Source: Thamnidium elegans
Lineage: Eukaryota; Mucoromycota; Mucoromycetes; Mucorales; Mucoraceae
Reading direction: 5' to 3'
Assembly (NCBI GenBank): GCA_025201345.1
Contig: JAIXMG010000009.1
Span: forward strand, 806,001-870,000
DNA: 64,000 nucleotides
A program made the translations under genes and the position numbers. Shown here in pieces: positions 12,162-24,964 of this stretch. Within the stretch, counting starts at the first letter, position 1. Every line of letters starts with the position of its first letter. A model generated the notes under the pieces. It saw only the letters and a program-made list of their open reading frames with translations. It did no database searches and was not told the origin of the DNA.

Positions 12162-12194
12162 ATAAATCTATAGTCATTATTATTATTATTATTT

Positions 12195-13037
12195 TTATTG
12201 AAGTTGTACAGGCAAAAAGTTACCTACGATGACAGTCTAAATAAAATGCTTAATAACGATTTATATATACAACATAAAAAAAAAAAAAATTACTTACAGG
12301 AATATTATATTTATCTCTTCTAATTGTAAAAGAAAAGCAACAAGATATAACACTAGTATTGTTACTTTTTAAAAGACATGATGTTAAGACGGCTTTTTGT
12401 CCTGGGTCGAATGCTATATTTCCATATTTCTAAAAAAAAAATGATAAAAAAAAAGTTAGCATACATATATAAAGCATGTCATATACTGTTTACCTCCCAA
12501 TAATTGACAGCAGATTCTTCTGCCATTAATTCATATATACATAATCTGCCTTCACGAAGATCTTCAATCGGCACATTTACTAAAGACGCAAACTCTTTAT
12601 TTCCCTTATAGATTTCACCTGTACGACGCCATAAACAAGCAGGAATTCCCATTGAACTAAACACTCTATCATAATCTAACAATAACCTTTCAAAGGCTTC
12701 TTCAACTAGAATCAAATCAATATCTGTCAATGATTGAGCAACCGATCTAAATGCGGGTCGAAATGTTCCCATGACATTTAAAATACGCTGTCTCGTAGAA
12801 GCAGACATGCTTATGTAAAAGAAAAGTTTTTTTTTTTAAAAAAAGGACTACTATTATACATAGTAACACTTACTTGTTATCCATATATTTTTGTAGCCTT
12901 GCATAACCATTGACATAATTGTATGGTTTTAGAAATCCCGCTTCATATTTTGCATTAATAACTTCTGTTAGACGGTCTTCTAATCTACCATCTGAAGGAT
13001 CCGCAGCAGTTAAAAAGAATTTTTCGGTAGAGTTTAC

Positions 13038-13068
<31 letters not shown>

Positions 13069-13798
13069 CGTTGTTGCTGTTGTTGTTCATTCTCTACTTG
13101 TGGTTTAAATATTTGTGATTCAGAACCTAACGAATCCAAGAAATTACTTATGACGGATATTTCATTTCCCATTTGTTCACTTGCAAACGTTAATTGACCA
13201 GTGCCCATTTGGCCAAAGAATTGTAGAGGTAAACCACCTAAGTTACTAGGTGTAGCTACAAATACAAAAAAATAATGAATTTAAATTTATGTGAATAGTG
13301 TAACTATTGATAATTTTACCCACAAGATGTTGTGGTACAACTGGGATTGAAGAAGAAGAAGTATCTACAAAGGTGGTAGATGGTTTTTTTGTTACGGGTG
13401 CTGAAGAACCGTTTGTTTTATTATTATTTGAATTGGATGGTGTCTTAATTTCATCGTGACATAAATGACCAATACTACGTTTGATACATCTTTGACATGG
13501 TCTACCTGTAAAAAAATAAAATCACCCACGTTTTATATATATAAATTAAAAAAATGATTTATTTATTTTTACCATCATCACAAGTCATATGTGATCTTCT
13601 ACAATAGACACACGCTAATGATTATATCAATAAAAGAAACAATATAAAATATATACCAATTTTACCATGTGTTACTTTTCTTCTTTTTGGTCCTGTCCTC
13701 TTTTTTTTCCCCGCGGTAGCAGTTGAAGAGTCCGTTCCGTTATTTTCGGGACTTGACTCTCTTTGCTCTTTATTATCTAGAGTACGTTGCTCAGTCAT
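12195..13798 (-). CDS. ERT1/AcuK-family Zn2Cys6 regulator of gluconeogenic carbon metabolism
   Basis: Nuclear transcription factor of 410 aa. Seven exons: 13798-13666, 13614-13573, 13505-13320, 13255-12874, 12809-12494, 12429-12298, 12236-12195. The zinc cluster carries Cys46, 49, 56, 62, 65 and 74 in the family signature THACVYCRRSHMTCD then RPCQRC. A Gln-rich linker leads to the conserved KPYNYVNGYARLQKYM block and a PAS-like domain (about residues 280-405, including CLWRRTGEIYKGNKEF). The end, VIVGNFLP, is typical of the ERT1/Rds2/AcuK/AcuM group. In ascomycetes these proteins switch on gluconeogenic genes on non-fermentable carbon. The fungal paralogue cannot be chosen between AcuK and AcuM types. 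The start is the ATG at 13798; the frame extends 5' only through non-ATG codons. Confidence 0.9.
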
Positions 13799-14739
13799 TG
13801 TTAATGACAATGTAACTAGAGATGGAAAAAAGAATAAAAAAGTAAAGAAAGAAAAAAGAGATAAAAAAAAAAAACCAAGATAAGGGGGATAGAAGACCTC
13901 TTTTTAGATACATTTATAAGCAATAATTGGTTGCGTGCTTTCAATTCTCCATTTCACCAACTATCTGAACCTGGGCAAGATTTAATACTACCCCGTTTCT
14001 TTCTTTTCTTTCCCCACAAAATAAAAAATTATAATGATATTCTATACTTGTTAATTCGTACTCCAAAAAATACATATAAAATAGCATGTCATAAAAATTC
14101 AGAAAAATGGAGAAACCAAAATCCGCCTTTTTTTTTAGTGTAATCAAAAAGATATAAATCAATCGTATTGTTTATATGATAAAATACGGTTTTTTTTTTT
14201 TTTTTTATTTTTTTTATTTTTTTTATTTTTTTGGGTGCACAGCTTTTCCAGTAAATTATACATATAGTATCATTTTTACTAAAATCATATGAAAAATAGA
14301 GAAACTCACGTTTTAATCTAGATATAGATTAACTTTTTTAAATAAGCTTACACTTCAAAAAAAAAAATACGTTTTGTTTATATGCGATTTGAAACATTAT
14401 ACATTACTATATATAAAAAAGGGTTTCACGTTTAACTTTTACAGTAACGAAATACTTTGCTCGGGTTATAACAGCTAATACGCTATTACAAGTTATACAT
14501 ATATACATATTTTCAGTTTGAATAGATACTTTGTATATAAAAATTGTTCAAAGTAAAAACTTATTACTTTACTCAAATATCCAAATACTCGATACAACGA
14601 CAATGCGCGTTTAATGATATTATACAGCAAGTCTTTCACTAAATGCTCTAGTCAGTATGAATTTAAACGTATCCATTTTTTTGAATAAGTAAATAAACAA
14701 AACATTTAAACTCGGCCGTGCGACATATCTACATGTTTT

Positions 14740-14770
<31 letters not shown>

Positions 14771-15381
14771 CCGTGCTTATTTTTGTTCGAATTGTATTTT
14801 ATATAGGTTTATTTCTAACACAACTTACGGATGTACACACGTATTTTTTTTTTTTTTTTTTTTGAATGGTTGTTATGGTTATATACTCGTACTTACAAAA
14901 AAAAAAGAGGGGGGGGGGGAGAGGGACAGTTCCAATCGTTTGAATTGTTGATAGTTAGGTTCGGCTATAAAGATAAACTAGTTATCCTTTTGTCGGTATA
15001 GATGCTGTTGTTTAATTAAGATATCTTCCCTATTTGTTATAGAGCTTTTCTAGAACTATGGTAGACTGAAATAACATTTTCTACAAGAAGCTGTTTTTAA
15101 CAAGCGAATTTTCTTGTAGCTACTATGGTGTTCAGTGTTACTGTATCATTCACGATCCTTTATATACTATTGATACCTCTACCAGAAAATGCATACACTA
15201 CCGAAGAGAACTATTACATGTATATGTATATCTTTTTTTGTACCAGGGACTTGTACGGCTTTCAAGTTTACAAAAACTAGATTGAAAACAAATGTGCAAT
15301 ACTCCGCTTTGTTTATTTCTATTTGTTTTTTTTTCAGGTACCATTCTACTAAAAGCCGAACCTGCCTGTGACTCTTTATTC
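13799..15381. other. Gene-free AT-rich intergenic region
   Basis: Nearly 1.6 kb with stops in all frames, T- and A-rich tracts (for example A runs at about 14745-14770 and a T run at 14845-14863) and no recognisable protein. The left end is the promoter side of the ERT1-like gene; the right end leads into the aminotransferase gene. Some open triplets at 15189-15371 show no family resemblance. Confidence 0.6.
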
Positions 15382-16748
15382 ATGCTTCCAACATTACGAA
15401 ACCCCAAAACCTTGGCTCAAAAGTATTTATTTCAACGCATGTCTATCTCCACCTATACTTCACGTAGGAACTATCCCAAATAACTGCTCTTAAAAAATTG
15501 ATATCACTTACCTATTTCTTTTTAGTTGTTATTGAACAGGTGAATGCTATTGCAAGTCCAAAAGATGCAAAGTATCAAATTACAAAAGGGAATGTAACCT
15601 TTAATCAGTTTATACTTTCATACCCTAGTGGTAAAGTCATGTAACTATCATTAAGAATTGTGCCTAACCATTTTTTTTTTATAAAAAAAACAGGGGCTTA
15701 TACAGGCATGCGTACAGTTCATAGGGATGCCATTGTTGAATTCAATACACATGTAAAAAGAATCACTAGTTCTGTTTCTCACATGTCTTTTGGTTTAGAA
15801 CCAAATAATGAAAAGGTTCAACAGGCCATGGTTTCGTTTAGAGATTCTAAGCAATTCGAAACTAAAGTTTTGCCTTTGTTAAAGAAGGGACTTGAGACTT
15901 ATTATGATCAAGTTGATATAACAACGCGTAGTTCTCATCCTTTTGAAGCAAAGATTTCACTTATGGTTACTTATTCACTAGAGGTACTTGGAAAAAAAAA
16001 ATTGTTCTACCAATTAAAAGTTACTAAGACAGAAAAAAAAAAAAAAAATAGAAAGAAATACCATTATTTGCAGCACATTTCGCCCAGCTTCCATCTATTC
16101 CTACAGGCAAACGAGTTAAAGTCGAGGTAGAGAAGAAGGAACGAAAGGCACCTGAAGTAAAAGATTCACAATGGGTTAGAGATCGATCACAATTAGAAAA
16201 GAATAAAGCTAAAGATGTCAATGAGGTTATTTTGATGGACGATAAATATCAATTGTATGAAGGTATGGCATCTAATTTCTTGGCAGTAAAGCTGGTAAAT
16301 GATAAACCTGTGGTCATGTGTGCTAGCTTAGATCACATTTTATTGGGGTCAATTTTGAAGATTGTTATTTCCATTTGTGAAAAACATAACATTAAATTAG
16401 AATGGTCTTTTCCAAAGTTCCAAGATGCTGTGGATGGGAAATGGATTGGATGCTTTATTACTAGTAACTATTTTTATTGTATTGTATTATAGAATAACTT
16501 TGTAACCACTGATTTGTTTTTTTTTTAAAAAAAAAAATAGGTACGTCTAGACTTTTGTTGCCTGTTGAAACCATTTACTATCACGATGAAAGGTAATATA
16601 TATATATACTTATTTTCTGTTTTATACAAAGTAGATTAATACTATTTTAAAACGCAGTATCGAATTTAAAGAATCTGCTCCAATTATAGAGTTTTTGAGA
16701 TCAGAAGTATCAAAGGAAATCTACAACAGCGCTTCCAAGATTTTGTAA
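15382..16748 (+). CDS. Class IV (fold-type IV) PLP-dependent aminotransferase-like protein, probably mitochondrial
   Basis: Member of the BCAT / D-amino-acid aminotransferase / aminodeoxychorismate lyase superfamily, close to the plant-and-fungal group related to At5g27410. Six exons (15382-15463, 15526-15630, 15694-15983, 16052-16463, 16541-16592, 16658-16748) give 343 aa. The start of the fold is GAYTGMRTVHRD and FNTHVKRI. KEIPLFAAHF leads to a variable loop, then VKDSQWVRDR, where Lys196 aligns with the PLP-binding lysine. EVILMD, EGMASNFLAV and FITSTSRLLLPVE match the cofactor-phosphate and C-terminal motifs. The first 27 residues are basic and Ser/Thr-rich (MLPTLRNPKTLAQ), like a mitochondrial presequence. 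A second in-frame Met at codon 20 (MSISTYTS) could give a shorter form. The substrate is not predictable. Confidence 0.8.
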
Positions 16749-17342
16749 TTTACTCCAATTTTTGTTATTTACTAATAGTATTTTACGGTTTGAAAATAGT
16801 AAAATAAAGTAAAAAAAATTTGTCGGATTTTTTGTTAGTTATTTATTTATATTTTTAGCTATATTTAGTGATTTTATGAAATTACATTAAGAGCCCTTAC
16901 TAGAGATAATAAATGTTTATCGATCATTTTACCACAGGGAAACAAGTTACTGGAGCGAGACGAATCTGACCAATAGAAAACCTCAAATTGCCAATTTCTG
17001 CGCTGGTGAAGTGGTACAAGCGGCTTTTTAATGGTAAGGTCTTACTTTTTAAGCCACTTGTCACGATCACATAATGCAATGAAAAGCATAAGTAGAATTA
17101 GCAGTCATCTGTAACTGTCGTTTTTATTAGTTAAAAAAAGAAAGAAAAAAACTGCAAAAGCCCTTGATTTGAAAGTGCCCGCGCCCCCCATAAAAAAAGT
17201 GATTAAACTTTTTTCAGTACTGGCTGACTCTTAAAAAAAAAGTCGGTGTAACTGTTCCCAATTTCTGCTAAAAATAAAGTGTTGCGCCACACAATTACTT
17301 TTTTCTTTTTTCCCTTTTTCTTCTTTATATTTTGATCGAAAT
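16749..17342. other. Intergenic spacer
   Basis: About 0.6 kb between two co-directional genes. It contains the 3' flank of the aminotransferase and a T/C-rich leader just before the channel gene. A stretch near 17006-17060 looks superficially tRNA-like but lacks a B box. No gene seen. Confidence 0.6.
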
Positions 17343-20300
17343 ATGAGTGTGTATGTACCTTGGGATGATCAAAAGAAACAAGATGCTTCTTTTACGATCA
17401 AATCAATGGGTATTCAGCTCGGTGTCAATATAGGAACAGCTATTGTGGTCATGATTGGATTTAGTTTATTAAGACCTGTATGTATATTATAAGTAGATTA
17501 TCATCATTATTATATTCTAATATAATACGTACGAATGTATAGAGAAATAGTTTAGTTTATGCTCCAAAATCTAAATTCTCAACAGAACAGTACGTATGTT
17601 TTTTTTATTTATTTTTTAATTCGTAATTGACCTTTTTACTACTGTTGTATTATTAGAAATCGACCTCCGCCTATAGAGTCTACGGGCTGGCTATCTTGGA
17701 TAAAACCAGTGTTTAAAGTAAAAGATGAAACGTTAATTCAACAAATTGGATGTGATGCAGTACTTTATATTCGATTTGTTCGATTATTAAGAAAGCTTTT
17801 ACTTTGTATGAGTATTATTGGAATCGGTGCCTTAATTCCTATTTATATCGTAGCCACAAAGGCCACAGGGTAAATAATAATATACATTGTTACCCGAGAA
17901 TCTGTTAATAATTTTTTCTTTTTTTTTTTTTAGTGATTGGCCTCCTGCAACAGGAAGTATAGAAATCTTATCAATTTCAGGTATCAACAGTCAAGATGGT
18001 AAACTAGTAGCAAACCCCAATACATTATGGTACTGGGCACCTTTTTCAGCAACCTGGTTATTTTCTATCCTTATTGCATACTTTATGTACCGCGCTTCTT
18101 GTGACTATATTGACATGAGACAATATTATTTCCGTTTACCCAGTAACGAAGCTACCATGAAGTCCTTAATGTTGAGTCATATTCCAAAAGACAAACAAAC
18201 TGATGCAGGTTTAAAGAAATGGATCGAATCAACTCGAGCCATTCAATACCCGATTAAAGATAGTATGATGGGTCATCATAGTTCTAAATTAGCAGAGTTA
18301 TTTGAAAGTCATGAAACAGCTGTACACCAGTTGGAAACTTCTTTAGCTTCTTATTTAAGTGATGGAAAAAAGAAGGCTAAAAAAAGACCGACTGTACGCA
18401 TCGATGGCGCCTTCTTTGGATTATTTGGAGGTAAAAAAGTAGATGCAATTGAATATTACACAAAACAAGTTAGTGACCTAGACGAACAAATCAAGAAGTT
18501 GAGAAAAAATCAAAGTAACACAGCTCCGTATGGCTGGATATCCTTTGATAAAATTGAATATGCTCATGCTACTGAAAGAGCATTAGAAAAATGGTTAAAA
18601 AAGACAAAGAATGAAGACGTGTTTCAAGTTAGACTTTCACCTACACCTAAAAACTTGATTTGGAATAATTTACCTTTGGATGATAAAACTAGAAAGACAA
18701 AGAGATGGGTTGGCCGTGTTCTGTATTGGGTATTTGTTTTCTTATGGATGATTCCTATGACTGCATTATCTGCTACTTCTAACGTAATCAATTTAATTCG
18801 ATTAATACCCAACTCTGCTTCGTTTATTGAAAACCATCAAGTCTTGATGGGTTTTATTCAAGCTTATTTTACACCTATTGTCATGGCCATCTTTTTTTAT
18901 TTCTTACCTAGCTTATTTCGATTTTTATCACAGCAACAAGGTTATTGGACACAAACCACATTGGATCGTAAAGTATTGACTAAACTCTACGTCTTTTTCA
19001 TTATCAACAATTTATTGGTATTTACATTAACTTCTATGCTTATTGGTATCTACGGTCAAATTCGTGTTTTAATTGAATCTGGCTCATTACCGGAAAACGA
19101 AAGTATCTCGGGTTATATTATGCAAATTGCTAGAAATATTTCTGAAGTATCAACATTTTGGATCAATTTTGTTTGCTTGAAATCGTTGGGTTTAACTATG
19201 GACCTTGCCATGTTGGTACCTCTTATAACCATCACCATCAAAAAATTTATTACTCGTCCTAGTCCTAGAGAATTAAGAGAATTGGCAAAACCCCCTGAAT
19301 TCAATTTCCCTCAAAACTACAACTTGTTATTGTTCTTCTTTACCATCGCCTTAGTATACTCAGCCATGTCACCCTTAATTTTACCTTTTGCGTTGGTATA
19401 TTTCACTGTAGCAGGTATGGTCTACAAGTATATGTTGATGTATGTCTATGTTACCAAAATTGAAAGTGGTGGTAAGATTTGGCCTGTTTTATTCCAAACC
19501 ATCATGACTTCAGTCATCTTCTTTCAAGTAACCATGATCATTATCTTGGTGTTAAAAGGTGGTAACTTGCAAGCTTATATTTTAATTCCTTTACCTTTCT
19601 TGACATTGGCTTTCCAATACCTATATTATCGTCGTATGCATGTGTTGGGCTCTTATTTGATCGGTACAGATTCTCATTTACCTAGTAGTTATATCGATGA
19701 ATCGTTTATGGGTGATAAGAAGAAGAAGGAAAGTGTCAAGAGTTCATTAAGAAATCAATTTCAAGAACCTGCTTATCGCGAAAAACTTTCTACTCCTACA
19801 GTCCATGAAGACGTCAAACATTTACTACCTAAAGTCTACAACAAGCCTGAACGACCTTCGCCACAGCCACAAAAACAACACAATTATAAGATGAATGAAA
19901 CCTTTGAAATGGCACATAGTTTCGGTAAGAGTGTTGTATACGATATGGATCTAGATAAACAAAAGGGGTTCAACAACAAACATCAACTTTACGATGCAGG
20001 ATGTCCTATTTCATTTGAAACAGTAACGGAAGATCAAATTTTAGAAGGCACAATCGACAGTAGCAGTAGCGATGAAGACGAAGAAGAAATAGTGCAGGTT
20101 TATAACAATACTAAATTATCTAAAATCAATACCTCCTCTTCCTCCAATTATGCACCTTCATCTTATCATACCAATTCAGATACTGTGCCTTTGCTTCATC
20201 AACAGCAACAGCAACAATCGCCTCCACCACCACCTCCCTTACCTACACATAATAACTTTTTAACCGCTCCTCAATTACGTACACCTTTATCAAACAATCG

Positions 20301-20934
20301 CAACGTTACTTCCGAATATATTGAAATGTATTCTTCGTTTACACCTAATGCTAGTACGGTAAACGTAACTGGAAGAGACGATTTAAGATCTGTATCGTTA
20401 GAAGAATTTGGAACCAGTCCTACAGAGACATATGAAGATTTAGTGGTATTATCAGATTATGATTATAAACGACACACGATGCCGTATGTAGGTTCAGGTC
20501 AGGACGAAGAAGATATTACAACAAGACATCAATCACTTCCAAACATGTATCAACCTTTCTTATCTACGGTTGAATACCTTTCAGACGAGGATGATGATGA
20601 AGATTTTGACCATGCAGTGACTACAAAAGCGGTAGAGTTAAAACGTCAAATGTCTGCTCCTGTATTCCACTGTCGAGACCAGCGAGTTAATTTAAAGCGA
20701 AATAAAACCATGCCGTTTAATAAACAGCCTGTAACCAATCCCTTTATCCTTGAAGGAGAAGAAGAATTGGTTCAAAGTCCTGAGGATGAAAAAGTGCTCG
20801 TAGAAGATGAAAAAGTACTTGTTGAAGAAGACGAAGAAGAGGAAGAAGAGGAAGAACGTACAAATTATAACCGTATTGTAACTGAAGAATCGTTTCTGGA
20901 TTATAAACGATTTACAACCAACAAAAAGATTTAA
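17343..20934 (+). CDS. CSC1/OSCA/TMEM63-family (DUF221) cation channel
   Basis: Plasma- or endomembrane protein of the osmosensitive, calcium-permeable channel family (yeast Csc1, Phm7, Rsn1). Four exons (17343-17477, 17543-17589, 17657-17869, 17934-20934) encode 1131 aa. Three N-terminal membrane spans (about residues 25-45, 100-125 and 165-185) match RSN1_TM. A cytosolic PHM7_cyt-like domain with APYGWISFDKIEYAHAT follows. The seven-span core runs from about 390 to 720, with PRELRELAKPPEFNF and a YYRRMHVLGSYLIGTDSHLP loop. A long disordered acidic/Ser-rich tail of about 380 residues includes short Gln-Pro runs, a repeated DEKVLVE and a Glu run. The start has the conserved short extracellular N-terminus. 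The family is secure; the gating stimulus is not inferable. Confidence 0.93.
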
Positions 20935-20972
20935 TAATTAAAAACTGTATTATATATATTAGAAAAAAAGGT

Positions 20973-23733
20973 CTAAACAATTAAAATATTTTCGGATTGA
21001 ACAGTAGTTTCTAAAGTTTGTTTAAGCGGTTGATTATCAACAAGATCAATTGTAAACCCTGTCACTAACGCACCTTTAACAAGGTAGTTAAAGTGAATAG
21101 GCTGTATTGTACCCACATGATTTTCTTCTAGTAAGAATTTAGCTAATAGTCTAGGATTTCCTTCTTGTTGTTCATACTGATGCAATAAATCCTCAAGTTG
21201 CCATGTTAAACACTTGGTTTCTGTCTGCCACGTACCTTGCGGTGTACTTTGCACGCTATTTACCTTATCATAAAACACATGTACCGATCCCTTAACATCT
21301 TTGACCAAAGGATGTCTATTATGTTTAATCATCAAGTAACTGATACCGTCTACACATTTCCAAGACGGCAATAGCCTAATCGGTAACGCAATTCGGCCAT
21401 CGCCATTTAAACTGACTCTGTAAGTAAAACACAAGACAGCTTGGCCTTGAGGCAACTGGTTGGTTTCAATTATATAGTTTTGATCCGTACTAGTGATATA
21501 TTGCGGATTGGGAATTAATTGTTGAATACCTTGTATTTGAAACGGATTGATTTGAATAGGCGTATTGGTTTGCCCGGTATAGGTAACAAATACTTGACCG
21601 TCAACAACAAGTTGATGGTGCTTGTCTATCATATTGGTCTTTTCGTGGATTGAAAAATGAAGGTCGGGTTGTTGGTCTTCCATAATGGGTTGCAGTTGCC
21701 AGTTGGTGGTTGTAACTTCGCTGGTGGGTGTATGAACCTGTTGCGGAGAAGAACTGAATGGCGTGGTATTGGATAATGAAGGTGACGTGGATTGTTGGCT
21801 TTGTAAAAACGGGTTCGAGGTGCTGGATCTTAATGAAGAAAGTGAGGTAACTGAGTTGGCCATGTTGCTGTCGTTGTACATGCTATTTAATGAAGAGTCT
21901 GTTTGAGATCGAATGATGGAACTCCTGTGAAATATTTAGTACATGTGTTCTTTCTTTTTAAATATAGTCTACTTACTCTCTTCGGCCTCTGGGTCTTCTT
22001 GTGATAGTTGGTGTACGCTAGATAATAAAAAAAAAAACGATTACTACCTGGTTTGTTCTTGTTTACCAACTATGTTGATATATACCTCACGAAGCATACT
22101 GGCCATCTTATTAAACGTATCATTTGCTTCGGTCGTTTCTACAGGCACAGTATCATCTTTTATATTGATTTGCAATTTCTGATTCAACTTGAGACTATAT
22201 ATACGTATACATATGTATAAAAATTATGATATTAAAATGTATATATATATTTTTACCTTTGGAAATCAGAGTCCAAGTCGTCAGATTTATTACGAGAGGA
22301 TAAGTCAGAAGCAATGGTAGGGAATTGACCTGTTGTAATTGGTATAGAGTAACCTTCTGCATCAACCAAAGGAATCTAATTAATCCCCTAAAAAATAAGT
22401 TTTACTGCTATTTTTTTTTTATTTCTTTCTTTTTTTGACACTTACACCTTGTTGTATATTTGGTAACGATGATTCGTTTGTAGAAGTGACAGATGGTAGT
22501 TTGGTTGCTACAGGAATAGTTGTATCTAATGATTCGGAAATACTATGAAGTGAATGCTGGTCACTACTGTAAGAATGCTCCTTGTCTTGTTTCTTCTTTT
22601 TCATAAAAACTGATTTAACTACATATATAAAGTTAAAAAAAAAAGCGGGGAACAGAAAATATAAGGTTTTTACATTTATTTGAAGAGGTTGTGGAACGTT
22701 GAGAATCATGCGAATTTGATCTTGGACGTAAAAGTGCCAAACCTTTACTTCTTTCCGAACAAAAGTCCCGAATATCGTGTTGGATATCAAACGCGTTTGC
22801 TACTGATAACGTCTTTTTTGTTAATTCAGCTCGTTTCATTAATTGCTGTGATTGGATTTGCTCAAATTTTGCAACAGATTCTTTTACTCTGCTTAATCGA
22901 GATTCATCCATCTTTTGAGCTAAAGTTAAGTACTCTACACCTTGTGTCTCCCATGTTGATTTACCTGACTTTTTAAATATTGAACCTTTTACTGAAGACA
23001 ATCTATTCTAAAGAAAGAGAGTTTTAACTTGAGTAAAAAGAATACGTTTTTTCCCTGTATTTGTATATTACCTTATTCTCAATGGAATGAATGATTGGTT
23101 CCATCTTTTTGTTGTTGTTGTATATAATTAGTTAAATTCCCAAGATAATTAAATATGTATGGTACCTGTTCCAATGCTTGATAGTCTTGAGACGCAGGCG
23201 ATCTTAGAGGTATTTCAATTTCCTGCGAAACCCTGTATGCTAATTCCGAATGATAATTTGCAACTTGATTAAATTCCTTTAATAACAATTCCCAAATAGG
23301 AGCGAAATGACTAAAGGATATAAATAGGTTGAGTACCAAACATATATGAAGGATTATCTTTTTTACCCTAATACACCTGGGTCCATTGTATATAATCTTT
23401 TTGAAGCTTTTGCTAAACTCTTTGCATAATCTTCTTCAATTTCAGCTCTACCAAAAAAAAAGAGGTTTATATATATAACGTGTTTTATGTGTGTTTTAAT
23501 ATACCTTTCTTTAAAATACTCGGCAAGTTCTTTATCAAGTGTCACCGAGTCCTTAAGTCTTTCTTGTACAATAGTAATACCTTCTTTAGGCTTTTTAGTC
23601 TATATGTGTATCCATTTTTAAAATAAAAAAATAAGCTTTTTTTTTTTTTGTGCTGCAGTAAAGGAGGGTTTTTTTTATATAGCGTTGTCTAAGTTACCAA
23701 GAAAGCTTCCACATAGTCTTTAGTTTGTGACAT
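20973..23733 (-). CDS. SYP1: Syp1/FCHO-type endocytic adaptor (F-BAR plus mu-homology domain)
   Basis: Early clathrin-endocytosis adaptor at the plasma membrane. Eleven exons (23733-23698, 23599-23505, 23447-23367, 23310-23166, 23104-23072, 23007-22674, 22618-22446, 22375-22257, 22194-22086, 22017-21977, 21924-20973) give 705 aa. The N-terminal F-BAR domain (about 1-230) is recognisable at LAEYFKERAEIEEDYAKSL, LLKEFNQVANYHSELA and EYLTLAQKMDESRLSRVKES. A Ser/Thr-rich, basic middle follows (TPTITRRPRGRR, then NSNMANSVTS-type low complexity). The C-terminal mu-homology domain (about 445-705) includes LCFTYRVSLNG and LPSWKCVDGISYLMIKHN. The stop is only 38 bp from that of the opposing channel gene. 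Several exons are under 45 nt, so automated models may be fragmented. Confidence 0.88.
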
Positions 23734-24153
23734 TGTGCTTATTAAAAAAAAAACGAGGAAAGAAGGAAGAATAATTAAAAAAGGAAAAAATAAAAGATAC
23801 TAAAGTTTGAAAGAAACGTCACGCACGGGCCTTTAAGTTTTTTCATTCTATTTTTTTTAGTAGTTGTCTTGAATTCCGACACGCAGTGTAATGTAAGTTT
23901 TTACTTCGAGACAGGGTGCAGTTTACATGTTTATTTACATGTCTCATACACATGCAGAACGTTAATTGGAATGAGCGCACACGTAAAAATAATAACTTTT
24001 TTTTTTTTTTTTTTTTTTTTTTGAATTTACTTTTAAAAGCCAGTTAACAATAAAAAAAAAGAGAGTAAAAGGTCTTTTTTTGCTGTCGCGTGTTAAGGAC
24101 AAGGTGGGGGGATATTTACTACTATAATTATATATATTTTTTCTTTTTTTCTT
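23734..24153. other. Intergenic spacer upstream of the Syp1-like gene
   Basis: About 420 bp with a T run at about 23998-24022 and A-rich tracts. No gene or clear motif seen. Confidence 0.6.
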
Positions 24154-24537
24154 TTACTCTTCGCCTTCAGGATCAGCACCAAATTGTTTATAATCAATCT
24201 TCTTTCCGCGTGTTCTTCTCCCTCCTGGAATAATCAATTTTGTGTCCAAAACCTGCAATTCATCCTCTACATACAGAAAAAAAAGCTAGTTAGAAAAAAA
24301 GTATAATCGTGTTGTCATAGCAATTGATTATTTACCGGAGATACCGTCTTTTCCTTCATCAGAGCCTTCATCATCACTACCTTGAGTTTTCTTTACTATC
24401 TTGGATTTAGGCTTTATAGATCTCTTTTGTTTCACAACAAGTTCATCATCATCGGATAAATCTAAAATTTATAATTTTTGATAAGCATTTTTCAGCAACA
24501 AAGATAAAAAGAAAAAGAGAGCGTTCATACCACTTTC

Positions 24538-24569
<32 letters not shown>

Positions 24570-24823
24570 CTTCGTCTTCTTCCTCTTCCTCATCGTCGTT
24601 TTCGTCATCACTATTTTTTACGGCTACGTATTTTTTGGGCTTTATATTACTGGCAACAAATATAAGGATCTATTTTTTCTTTCTTTTTTTGTCTTGTGGG
24701 TATTGAAACTTACCGCTTTGTTTTTTTACTAGATAACTTTTCGTCATCACTACTAGTAGGATCTTGAGTAGCTTGTTTACGTTTACCAGCCAAAGCCATA
24801 AGTTTAGAACGACGATCAGACAT
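24154..24823 (-). CDS. Chz1-like histone H2A.Z-H2B chaperone
   Basis: Small, very acidic nuclear protein of 155 aa from four exons (24823-24714, 24649-24531, 24461-24336, 24266-24154). The basic N-terminus (MSDRRSKLMALAGKRKQ) is followed by long Asp/Glu runs (about residues 55-78) and a second acidic/basic block. The C-terminus LIIPGGRRTRGKKIDYKQF fits the CHZ motif (GRRTRG-IDY) of Chz1, which delivers H2A.Z-H2B dimers to the SWR1 remodeller. The short length and acidic character also fit. An unrelated acidic nuclear protein with a chance RRTRG motif remains possible. Confidence 0.65.
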
Positions 24824-24964
24824 ATTAAATTTATTTTTTTATACTTGTATAAAGAAGAAGGAAAAAAAAAAGAGAAAAAAAAAATTGAGGGGATTTAGAA
24901 AAAAAAAAAGCGCGTTTTCGCAGTCAAAATTGTATGACTTTTTTTTATGTGTATTAAAAATTTA

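Noticed and set aside
17006..17060. A possible tRNA-like segment
   Set aside because: Only a loose A-box resemblance; no GGTTCGA-type B box and no paired acceptor stem.
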